A stretch of 11,415 nucleotides of DNA from JAOABP01 sp964590395 (GCA_964590395.1 CAZPVT010000033.1:1-11415), one strand, 5' to 3'. Shown: positions 1-5,434, counted from the first letter of the stretch. Program-made: numbers and translations. Notes: generated by a model from the letters alone, not told the origin.

Positions 1-197
1 CCAGAACCTGTATCAAAACCCCGAGCACTACCAAACTGAAAACCCTCCTCATCACCATCCTAACCACCAATACCCTAACCCATTCTTAAACCACCATCAA
101 AATCATCAGGGGGACGGTTCCGGGGATGGGGTCAAAAAATCGGCAAAAATGGGTTTAAGGCACTATTTTTCAAAAACATAGAAGAAAATTATTAACT
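1..197. other. Non-coding stretch with a G-free run; no supported gene
   Basis: I find no convincing gene here. Plus-strand positions 39-108 hold no G at all, and the first 38 bases hold only a few, so the minus strand is G-rich with short GGG runs, including a GGGTTAGGG. One plus-strand frame stays open from position 2 to a TAG at 179-181, but it encodes a His/Asn/Pro/Gln-rich stretch that simply follows the base skew. One minus-strand frame reads Gly/Asp-rich but carries two TAG stops. Positions 110-137 contain a G-rich motif (GGGGACGGTTCC, then GGGGATGGGG), a type of sequence sometimes seen as dispersed repeats; this single copy proves nothing. The stretch lies beyond the terminator of the first array. 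Confidence 0.4.
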
Positions 198-222
198 AAA
201 AAAATTTAACCTATAGGTTAAA
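198..222 (-). terminator. Intrinsic terminator after array 1
   Basis: A perfect palindrome (TTTAACC stem at 205-211, TATA loop at 212-215, GGTTAAA stem at 216-222) is followed on the minus strand by seven T (complement of 198-204). It sits directly after the leader-distal repeat, where pre-crRNA transcription should stop. An A/T tract also lies on the other side, so it could act in both directions. The stem is AT-rich and short, so termination strength is uncertain. Confidence 0.65.
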
Positions 223-226
223 AAAA

Positions 227-468
227 TAAAAGGTCCCCTGCAGGGGGTGTCTGTTTCCAGACAGATGATTCCTCAGATGTTACTGCCGATAAAATGTTTC
301 AGTCCCCTGCAGGGGGTGTCTGTTTCCAGACTGTCATCCGCCAGGTATTGCCACAAAAAGAGTGTTTCAGTCCCCTGCAGGGGGTGTCTGTTTCCAGACA
401 ATGAGGATAAGGATAGTTGTTCTGCTCATTACGTTTCAGTCCCCTGCAGGGGGTGTCTGTTTCCAGAC
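227..468 (-). CRISPR. CRISPR array 1: four 36-nt repeats, three spacers
   Basis: Repeats lie at 433-468, 364-399, 296-331 and 227-262; spacers at 400-432 (33 nt), 332-363 (32 nt) and 263-295 (33 nt). Read on the minus strand the repeat is GTCTGGAAACAGAC, then AC, then CCCCTGCAGGGG, then ACTGAAAC. It forms a GTCTG/CAGAC hairpin with a GAAA loop and a CCCC-TGCA-GGGG hairpin ending exactly 8 nt before the spacer. ACTGAAAC fits the usual type III 5' handle of mature crRNA, which sets the orientation. Orientation is confirmed by the leader at 469-574 and by decay of the far repeat, which matches only at 233-262 and has lost its handle. The array lies downstream of cas2. I saw no spacer match within the window. 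Confidence 0.95.
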
Positions 469-574
469 TCTTCAGTTTTTAACTCCTGATTTTTCAAAGA
501 ACTTACAAACGCAAAATTCAGAACCCCGGCAGTTTTTGCCCGATTATGCCAGTTTTTGGGGTAGGTTCTGAATG
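469..574 (-). promoter_or_regulatory. CRISPR leader of array 1
   Basis: This sequence next to the leader-proximal repeat is conserved with 5256-5360. Shared blocks are TCTTCAGTTT at the repeat junction, TACAAACGCAAAATTCAGAA with the following CCCCGG, AGTTTTTGCCCGATTA, and AGGTTCTGAATG at the far end, at almost identical spacing. Conservation beside two separate repeat tracts marks it as the leader, the site that directs Cas1-Cas2 integration of new spacers. It contains a 10-bp inverted repeat (516-525 and 564-573). Confidence 0.85.
516..573. repeat. Leader inverted repeat, 10-bp arms with 38-nt loop (copy 1)
   Basis: ATTCAGAACC at 516-525 is the exact reverse complement of GGTTCTGAAT at 564-573. 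The same arms at the same 38-nt separation occur in the second leader. This could be a paired protein-binding site for adaptation or a hairpin in the leader RNA; the function is inferred only. Confidence 0.75.
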
Positions 575-593
575 AGGTGCGATACACAACCCG

Positions 594-623
594 ATTATAT
601 AATAAATGCATACCCGTTGTCAA
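594..623 (-). promoter_or_regulatory. Sigma70-type promoter driving array 1
   Basis: On the minus strand a perfect TTGACA (-35, 618-623) is followed after 18 nt by a perfect TATAAT (-10, 594-599). The -10 box overlaps the cas2 stop codon (595-597). Transcription would start near 586-588, run through the conserved leader and enter the first repeat about 120 nt downstream. Both hexamers match consensus, so pre-crRNA of array 1 is probably made independently of the cas operon. Confidence 0.75.
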
Positions 624-879
624 TAGAAGGCTTCTTTATCTTACCAATAACAATCCGTTTGGAAGAGTATTCCAGCCGGTAAACCTTGATAAATCCGGTT
701 TTCAGTTCCAGTTTAGAGAGTTTCTCAATCAGTTCCCTTTTGCCTTTGCGGTCCAGCCGGCATTCAAATACACTTTTCTGAACCCTGAAGCCAAACCCTT
801 TTAGAATCCGTTCAACCTTTGCCCGTTCTTTATCCGAAGTAATGTCGTAAACTACGGTGTAATCGCCAATACCCCTCAT
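595..879 (-). CDS. cas2: CRISPR-associated endonuclease Cas2
   Basis: Cas2 is the small dimeric partner that bridges two Cas1 dimers in the spacer-integration complex. The 94-residue product has the usual Cas2 length and the ferredoxin-like pattern: an N-terminal strand DYTVVYDI with the conserved Asp12, a helix (DKERAKVERILKGFG) and a second strand RVQKSVFEC, followed by a lysine-rich C-terminus ending in SKRIVIGKIKKPS. I chose the ATG at 879 because it forms a 4-nt ATGA overlap with the stop of the upstream Cas6-RT-Cas1 gene, implying translational coupling. An in-frame start at 924 would add 15 residues absent from typical Cas2. The 3' end carries the promoter for CRISPR array 1, so adaptation genes and array are tightly packed. 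Confidence 0.93.
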   Translation of the reverse strand: MRGIGDYTVVYDITSDKERAKVERILKGFGFRVQKSVFECRLDRKGKRELIEKLSKLELKTGFIKVYRLEYSSKRIVIGKIKKPSIDNGYAFII

Positions 880-3506
880 AAATTCCAGCGGTAAAATGTA
901 AGCGAACCCTGCCCAAGAGCCCATTTCTTAATCACCAGCCCCTGCAGGTAGATCTGCTCCTCAAGTGATAGTCGGTCCGGATTTTGTTTTATAGCCATCT
1001 CCTTTTCATACTGGTCAATGAATTTTTTAACCGGTTCCTGCCGGAGATAGGCACCATCCCGGGTTATTAAAAAATGGTCCGGAGTGATGGTTTTGAGATT
1101 GAGGAGACGAATGACAAACCGGTCAACTCTTGCCCGAAACAGTTCACAGAGGTCGGCGGCAAGCGATTCGTAGTTATCACTATGACTGTGCAGAAAGCCC
1201 AGATACGGGTTCAAACCCAGTGCCCGGAGCGTGGCATTAATCCGGGAGAAAAGCAGGTAATACCCGAAGTTCAGAAGGGAGTTAATGCGGTCCGGTTTCT
1301 TCCGGCGCCGGGTGGTGATGTGAAACACCGGGTTATCAATCAGCAGATTCAGATGCTGGTAAATCCTCCTGGCAATTGCTCCTTCCTGTCCCCGCACCTC
1401 ATCAATTGTGCCTGCCTGTTCAATCCGGGAGATCGCCTCGTTCAGTTCTGAAAGAATCAGGTTGAAACCCGGCTGGTATTTCTGTCTAAAGAGCGAAAGG
1501 TAGTTATTAATTTTGGCAGTGGCGATCTCCCTGCCAAAACAGAGAAGTTCGGTTTCAGAAAGGGTGGAAAATCGCAGGTTATGGGCAGAGAGAATCTCGT
1601 AATAGTTTTTAGAATCGGGTTTGACTGTGGTAATGTAGTAACCGTTATTGAGGGTAATCGTAACTGGAATGTTCAGTTCGGTGCATTTTCTAATCAGCGC
1701 GGTGGAGAAAAGACTCTTCTCCATCACCATAATCTCGCTTAACCGGCGCAGGGGAATTATCTCTACCGGTGCACCACGACGCCGGATTTCAACCGCCTCA
1801 CCATTCACAGTAAGATAGAGATAGGGCTCGGTGATGTAAAGTGGTTTTTTCATTCGCCGGAACTCTGCCTCAGGCTCAACTACCGCCTCTGACCGCTCAA
1901 ACCTGATGCCGAGAAACTGAAACCCATCCCGGATCGGAGTAATTCTGGTCTTGCTCGGATTGAGATTTAAGTTGATTTCCGAAAGGTAAGACTGTGCCTG
2001 GTCAAGGATGGCTCGGGCATCCTCCCGGGTTCGGGTCAGGATAATAAAATCGTCCGCAAACCTTATCAGCCGGAGATTATTTAGAGATTTAAGTTTCTCA
2101 TCAAACGAATCCAGATACAGATTGGCAAGCAGTGGTGAAAGGGGGGCACCCTGCGCCAGTCCTTTCTGCCGGGGATAAAGTTGCTGGTCAAGGATATAGC
2201 CCGCATTGATACACCGCTTAAGAATTTCTCTGATGGCAACATCCTTTTCTGGCAGGTAGTGGTCAATAAGACCGCAGAGAAGATTCAGGTCAACTGAAGG
2301 GAAAAAATCCTCAATATCCGACTCAATCACATACTGATAACCTTCCGCAATCGCCTGGCGCACCATCTCCACCGCCCTTTCACGGGAGATACCCTTCCGA
2401 TATCCGATCGACTCCGGCTCAAAAATGCGCTCAAAAACCGGCTGGATGGTCTTAAGACAGTAGTGCTGGACAATCAGATCCTTAAGGCTTAATCTTTCCA
2501 CGACCCGCTCGCCACCATCCTTTTTCTTGATGCGAAACGCCTGATTCGGACCGGGCTGATAGGTCCCCTGACTTAACTCCTGAAAAAGTTCCCGGACAAA
2601 ACTGTCCCTGTTAAAACTGTCCTGACTGAAGGTAAGAATCGGGCTGTCATACCGGTCCAGAACCTCATCCACCGCCTTCTCCAGAAGATTAAGAGCAGGA
2701 AACCCGGGGACAAAATAGGGTGGTGAATCCTGATGAAGCAGATAGTAACCCTGGGCATTAGCCAGTTTGGTGCCGATATGCAGTTCCGAACCCAATATAA
2801 GCAACGGCAAAAGGTCGGCAAAACTGCCCTTGATATACAGTTTACCCACACAGCCGTTAATTAACTGGTAACCGGGCTGAGACTTAGCCTTATGTCGGAT
2901 TTCGGTATAGTGCCAGTAATAAGGCAGAAGGAAAAACCGGTCCGCGGAACTCCGGTAGGTAATCTCCCTGCCCAAAAGCCGGGTGAACCTTTTTATTAGT
3001 GCGTTGATAAAAACCTCGTTGTTAATAAAGGTGCGGTTTTTCTTTTGCGCCGGTTTGAATGGAAACGGGGTAAGAAACTCAAGGCAGATCTCCCCGCCCG
3101 TCCGGGTGATGCCTGACTCCGCAATTAAAAGAGCGAGATTCCGTTGCTGGGGTGCACTGATTGCAATCAGTGAGAAGTTTTTACCGGTCTCGGGATCGGC
3201 AAGATACTCCTTCAACGCCTCTGCCCAGCCCCTGACCTCATCTGCGGATTTACCGCAAAACAGCACCTCAAGCAGAAAAGTAGCACCGGGATAAATCCGA
3301 AGACGACAGCCCTGATTTTTACAGTGAAAGAAAATCAGATGCTCATTGATGTCATACTGACGATACATTCGGGTAGTGGTGCCTTTGACGATGGCATCAA
3401 AGATTGAGATGGGGTGGGAAGTTATTGATGGTGAGGTCCGGATATTCACCAGTTTACACTGCAGGCGATACCAGTGGAGATCAGAAAAAACCGGGGCAAC
3501 CGTCAT
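876..3506 (-). CDS. cas1: Cas6-reverse transcriptase-Cas1 fusion protein
   Basis: This 876-residue protein joins three activities. Residues 1 to about 265 look like a Cas6 RAMP domain: an early strand WYRLQCKLV and a C-terminal glycine-containing segment (218-254, GKLYIKG through ELHIGTKLANAQGYYLL). Residues about 290-545 are a reverse transcriptase related to group II intron RTs: SDIEDFF with catalytic Asp397, QGAPLSPLLANLYLD (452-466), FADD (483-486), NPSKT (516-520) and FLGIRF (531-536). Residues about 553-876 are Cas1, with catalytic Glu708 (GQEGAIAR), His773 (GFLHS) and Asp785 (SLAADLCELF). All active-site residues appear intact. Cas6-RT-Cas1 fusions are known from type III systems, for example Marinomonas mediterranea, where RT-Cas1 acquires spacers from RNA. 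The Cas6 domain would cut pre-crRNA. No SD site precedes the ATG, and a putative promoter lies so close that the mRNA may be leaderless. It overlaps cas2 by 4 nt. Confidence 0.95.
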   Translation of the reverse strand: MTVAPVFSDLHWYRLQCKLVNIRTSPSITSHPISIFDAIVKGTTTRMYRQYDINEHLIFFHCKNQGCRLRIYPGATFLLEVLFCGKSADEVRGWAEALKEYLADPETGKNFSLIAISAPQQRNLALLIAESGITRTGGEICLEFLTPFPFKPAQKKNRTFINNEVFINALIKRFTRLLGREITYRSSADRFFLLPYYWHYTEIRHKAKSQPGYQLINGCVGKLYIKGSFADLLPLLILGSELHIGTKLANAQGYYLLHQDSPPYFVPGFPALNLLEKAVDEVLDRYDSPILTFSQDSFNRDSFVRELFQELSQGTYQPGPNQAFRIKKKDGGERVVERLSLKDLIVQHYCLKTIQPVFERIFEPESIGYRKGISRERAVEMVRQAIAEGYQYVIESDIEDFFPSVDLNLLCGLIDHYLPEKDVAIREILKRCINAGYILDQQLYPRQKGLAQGAPLSPLLANLYLDSFDEKLKSLNNLRLIRFADDFIILTRTREDARAILDQAQSYLSEINLNLNPSKTRITPIRDGFQFLGIRFERSEAVVEPEAEFRRMKKPLYITEPYLYLTVNGEAVEIRRRGAPVEIIPLRRLSEIMVMEKSLFSTALIRKCTELNIPVTITLNNGYYITTVKPDSKNYYEILSAHNLRFSTLSETELLCFGREIATAKINNYLSLFRQKYQPGFNLILSELNEAISRIEQAGTIDEVRGQEGAIARRIYQHLNLLIDNPVFHITTRRRKKPDRINSLLNFGYYLLFSRINATLRALGLNPYLGFLHSHSDNYESLAADLCELFRARVDRFVIRLLNLKTITPDHFLITRDGAYLRQEPVKKFIDQYEKEMAIKQNPDRLSLEEQIYLQGLVIKKWALGQGSLTFYRWNL

Positions 3507-3511
3507 ATTTT

Positions 3512-3539
3512 ATTATGGCATCCACAGAAAAACAGTCAA
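3512..3539 (-). promoter_or_regulatory. Putative promoter of Cas6-RT-Cas1/cas2
   Basis: On the minus strand TTGACT (3534-3539, 5/6 match to -35) precedes CATAAT (3512-3517, 5/6 match to -10) by 16 nt. It fills the only gap between the last repeat of array 2 and the start codon. The predicted start of transcription falls on or next to the ATG at 3506, which would explain the missing SD site. The alternative is read-through from array 2. Confidence 0.4.
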
Positions 3540-3541
3540 AA

Positions 3542-3710
3542 GGTTCAACCCCCTGCAGGAGGTGTCTGTTTCCAGACTCTCACCCCAAAACCAAGAAGCC
3601 CCCAGAGGAGTTTCAGTCCCCTGCAGGGGGTGTCTGTTTCCAGACAGTCTATACTAACTTTTCAATGGGATGGAGTTTCAGTCCCCTGCAGGGGGTGTCT
3701 GTTTCCAGAC
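3542..3710 (-). CRISPR. CRISPR array 2, leader-distal part: three repeats, two spacers
   Basis: Repeats are at 3675-3710 and 3610-3645 (both identical to array 1) and 3542-3577 (degenerate); spacers are at 3646-3674 (29 nt) and 3578-3609 (32 nt). On the minus strand the degenerate repeat keeps the first hairpin, and keeps the second by a G-U wobble (CTCC-TGCA-GGGG), but its handle has changed from ACTGAAAC to GTTGAACC. A decayed terminal repeat marks the leader-distal end, so the leader should lie upstream of 3710. None is found there; instead there is an AT-rich cassette, and a leader with one repeat appears at 5220-5360. This is therefore probably the older part of an interrupted array. Confidence 0.93.
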
Positions 3711-3832
3711 AGTTCTCCTGTATTAGGATCATAGTCTGCATATTCATCTTCAAGTTCTTTTACCATATCTGGATAACTTGCACCAAGCATTCTACATACT
3801 TCTGCCTTAAATATATTTTCTATTAGTGCCAT
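3662..3832 (-). pseudogene. Truncated gene whose 3' end is replaced by a CRISPR repeat
   Basis: A reading frame starts at ATG 3832 behind a strong AGGAGG (3838-3843, 5-nt spacing) and begins MALIENIFKAEVCRMLGAS. It stays open for about 41 codons in the AT-rich codon style of its neighbours, then runs straight into the repeat at 3675-3710, which it translates as SGNRHPLQGTET, and stops at a TGA in the next spacer (3662-3664). The native part is acidic and probably helical (MVKELEDEYADYD). I do not recognise the family. It begins 11 nt after the stop of the preceding gene, so it was the third gene of an operon that lost its 3' part when the cassette entered the array, or it marks a recombination or assembly junction. 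The frame could still yield a 56-residue peptide. Confidence 0.6.
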
Positions 3833-3843
3833 AGTTTCCTCCT

Positions 3844-4536
3844 CTAGTAACTATGTATCTTAACTTTATCCATAGTTTCCGAACTTGGATTTAGTTCTAT
3901 CCACAATCTTTCTCCTCTTAGATAAACTAGTCCGTACCAAGTCCAGTATTCAAATTTACTATGTCTCATATGCTTAATTCTTCCAGTAAACACTCCAAAC
4001 CAGCTCCAATAATCTATATTCATTAGATAACAACTATAACCTCCAACCCAGTTATAAATTCTGCCAGCAGGTGCATTATTATAGTTCAATATTCCAGCCA
4101 AATGATACTTTCCAGTAATATCAGAATACTCAAAATACATTGTAAAGGATCTATCACTGTATATATATGTAAATATCAAGATGCTTCGTTTACTAATTAC
4201 ATCACCAGCCAAATGAGCCTTGGTTGGATATCCAAGTTCTTTTACAACATCATTTGCAGTTGTAATACCTATCTGATATTCAACTTCAACATATTTACTG
4301 AGCGGTTTAGGAGTAGGAGCAGTAATAATATCACCATTAGCATAGAAAAGATTAAGTTCTATTTCAGTTCTCTGTTTAGGAGTATCAATAGGAACTAAAT
4401 CAGATTCTTCTGCAAGTTTAGATTCTTCTGCAAGTTCAGATTTACTTGTAACTTTAGATTTAAGTATATCTATATTTCTACATCCTGTATTTACAAGTAC
4501 TATACCAATAGTTACTATTATAAGTATCCTTTTCAT
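3844..4536 (-). CDS. Putative lipoprotein, paralogue of the upstream gene
   Basis: I do not recognise a named family for this 230-residue protein. It starts MKRILIIVTIGIVLVNTGC, a short basic n-region, a hydrophobic core and a lipobox-like VNTG-Cys19, so export and lipid attachment are likely. A Ser/Glu-rich linker follows, containing a duplicated KLAEES-type unit. The C-terminal half has VVKELGYPT (97-105), a strand-rich FTYIYSDRSFTMYFEY and aromatic WTWYG (198-202). The LG-x-P turn followed by Y-rich strands is reminiscent of BamE/SmpA-like outer-membrane lipoprotein folds, but that is inference. The upstream neighbour shares the same order of motifs. A good SD (GAGGTGG, 4541-4547) supports the start. 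It lies inside the CRISPR-embedded cassette and is AT-rich compared with the cas genes. Confidence 0.72.
   Translation of the reverse strand: MKRILIIVTIGIVLVNTGCRNIDILKSKVTSKSELAEESKLAEESDLVPIDTPKQRTEIELNLFYANGDIITAPTPKPLSKYVEVEYQIGITTANDVVKELGYPTKAHLAGDVISKRSILIFTYIYSDRSFTMYFEYSDITGKYHLAGILNYNNAPAGRIYNWVGGYSCYLMNIDYWSWFGVFTGRIKHMRHSKFEYWTWYGLVYLRGERLWIELNPSSETMDKVKIHSY
4403..4438. repeat. 18-bp tandem repeat inside the putative lipoprotein gene
   Basis: Two adjacent 18-bp units (4403-4420 and 4421-4438) differ at one base. On the minus strand they encode ELAEES followed by KLAEES in the linker after the lipid-anchor cysteine. This looks like a recent in-frame slippage duplication that lengthened a flexible linker. 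Confidence 0.8.
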
Positions 4537-4558
4537 TATACCACCTCTTTTATTTTAT

Positions 4559-5188
4559 TTAAGGTAACTTATAACGACCGTCAAGAATATCATTATAAGG
4601 AAACCTAATACGCTCACCAAGAAGAGCATTTGTAAGATCTATCTCGATTATCCAAGCATCTACAGGATTTACAGAAATTCCATACCAAGACCATTTTCCT
4701 TTTTGATTCTTCACATGCATAAGACATGCAACTATTCCATCCCAGAACCTAATAGTAATATTCATAGGAATAAACTTATAAGACCCATTATCAGATTTAG
4801 TATGGAAAGTAAACCCAGCATCTTGATAGTTATAGTTGCGCACCCCGATAAGTACATAACAAGAATCATCTTTAAGATAACAAAAGTATAAAGTAAACTC
4901 GCTACTATCTTCGTATATGTATCTTAGAGCCAACAAAGATTGAGGTTTTGCTGAATCAAGGGCTATAATTTTTCCAGTTCCATAGTATTTATAACTCGGT
5001 TCGCCAAGTTTTTCTATCACTTGTTCTGGTGTAGCTTTAAACAAGAAAAAGTGTCCTGTTGCCTTCTTATCCAAGGGGATAAGTCTACTCGAAGTTTTAT
5101 TTGTATCTGTATCCCTACATATAGTTACTGATAGTGCTGTACAAATAACTATTAACCAAAGACTTATCGACCAAAATATCCTTTTCAT
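4559..5188 (-). CDS. Putative exported protein, paralogue of the downstream gene
   Basis: This 209-residue protein is not from a family I can name. MKRIFWSISLWLIVICTALS is a basic start followed by a hydrophobic stretch, a signal peptide or membrane anchor; a Cys at 24 (SVTIC) is only a weak lipobox. The mature part has PEQVIEKLGEPS (54-65), LRYIYEDSSEFTLYF, RNYNYQ and WSWYG (166-170), which align in order with the downstream 230-residue protein, so the two are diverged duplicates. I chose ATG 5188. A longer frame exists from a TTG at 5269, but it would translate the leader end and the CRISPR repeat. No strong SD is seen, only a CGGA. The gap to the next gene is 22 nt. Only 31 nt separate the start from the CRISPR repeat, with no clear promoter, so expression probably depends on read-through from the array leader or the Cmr operon. 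Confidence 0.72.
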   Translation of the reverse strand: MKRIFWSISLWLIVICTALSVTICRDTDTNKTSSRLIPLDKKATGHFFLFKATPEQVIEKLGEPSYKYYGTGKIIALDSAKPQSLLALRYIYEDSSEFTLYFCYLKDDSCYVLIGVRNYNYQDAGFTFHTKSDNGSYKFIPMNITIRFWDGIVACLMHVKNQKGKWSWYGISVNPVDAWIIEIDLTNALLGERIRFPYNDILDGRYKLP

Positions 5189-5219
5189 TATTCCGTTTTG
5201 TGTCTTAATGATAACATAT

Positions 5220-5255
5220 GTTTCAGTCCCCTGCAGGGGGTGTCTGTTTCCAGAC
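5220..5255 (-). CRISPR. Single leader-proximal CRISPR repeat of array 2
   Basis: One perfect copy of the 36-nt repeat, identical to those in array 1, directly follows (on the minus strand) a leader nearly the same as that of array 1. No second repeat follows within spacer distance; the next identical copy is 1509 nt away at 3675-3710. It has no decay, so it is a leader-proximal repeat and not an array end. If transcribed, Cas6 cleavage here would leave ACTGAAAC at the 5' end of an mRNA for the following gene. Confidence 0.9.
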
Positions 5256-5360
5256 TCTTCAGTTTGCAAGTTTCGTAAAATCCATCTGTTACAAACGCAA
5301 AATTCAGAACCCCGGTAGTTTTTGCCCGATTACCGCAAAAATCAGGGGAGGTTCTGAATG
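5256..5360 (-). promoter_or_regulatory. CRISPR leader of array 2
   Basis: This matches the leader at 469-574 over its conserved blocks: the TCTTCAGTTT junction, TACAAACGCAAAATTCAGAA, AGTTTTTGCCCGATTA and AGGTTCTGAATG, offset by one base at most. The segment 5266-5289 is diverged, as is the later part of the loop, where this copy has GCAAAAATC instead of CCAGTTTTTGG. Unlike leader 1, I see no well-spaced promoter upstream: a TTGACA at 5419-5424 and TATAAG at 5389-5394 are 24 nt apart, which is too far. Transcription may come from the Cmr operon ending at 5435. Confidence 0.85.
5302..5359. repeat. Leader inverted repeat, 10-bp arms with 38-nt loop (copy 2)
   Basis: ATTCAGAACC at 5302-5311 and GGTTCTGAAT at 5350-5359 are perfect reverse complements with the same 38-nt separation as in leader 1. 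Both arms and their spacing are kept while part of the loop has changed, which suggests selection on the arms. Confidence 0.75.
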
Positions 5361-5434
5361 GAGTCATAAAATACCGCCGGTTCAAGACCTTATATTCCGC
5401 TCGCTTCGGGCACCATCCTGTCAAAGAGCAAATC

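Larger units (their letters stand above)
3711..5219 (-). other. AT-rich gene cassette between two identical CRISPR repeats
   Basis: This 1509-nt stretch lies exactly between the repeats at 3675-3710 and 5220-5255, where a 30-33 nt spacer would be expected. Sample lines counted by hand are about 28-37% GC, against about 50% in a line of the Cas6-RT-Cas1 gene. It carries three genes on the same strand as the array: two paralogues and one broken gene. I see no transposase, integrase, terminal inverted repeats or target-site duplication other than the CRISPR repeats. The boundary could also lie slightly inside the repeat edges, within spacer remnants. Capture by the adaptation machinery, recombination between repeats and misassembly at repeats are the main explanations. 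Confidence 0.75.

Noticed and set aside
2..181. Open plus-strand frame at the window start, His/Asn/Pro/Gln-rich
   Set aside because: Its composition follows the G-free base skew, it has no start or domain, and all real genes lie on the other strand.
247..571. Plus- and minus-strand reading frames across array 1, including repeated VSVPCRGCLFPD-type peptides
   Set aside because: They are translations of the CRISPR repeat, not proteins.
880..924. Longer Cas2 starting at 924
   Set aside because: It adds residues not typical of Cas2; the ATGA overlap at 879 gives the usual length.
1074..1451. Plus-strand frame inside the Cas1 domain
   Set aside because: Shadow of the Cas6-RT-Cas1 gene, whose motifs are unmistakable on the other strand.
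3711..5219. Insertion sequence or transposon
   Set aside because: No transposase, no terminal inverted repeats and no target duplication apart from the CRISPR repeats themselves.
5189..5269. N-terminal extension of the 209-residue exported protein from a TTG at 5269
   Set aside because: It would translate the leader end and a CRISPR repeat; ATG 5188 gives a proper signal sequence.
5389..5424. Promoter for array 2 from TTGACA (5419-5424) and TATAAG (5389-5394)
   Set aside because: The 24-nt spacing is too long for a sigma70 promoter.
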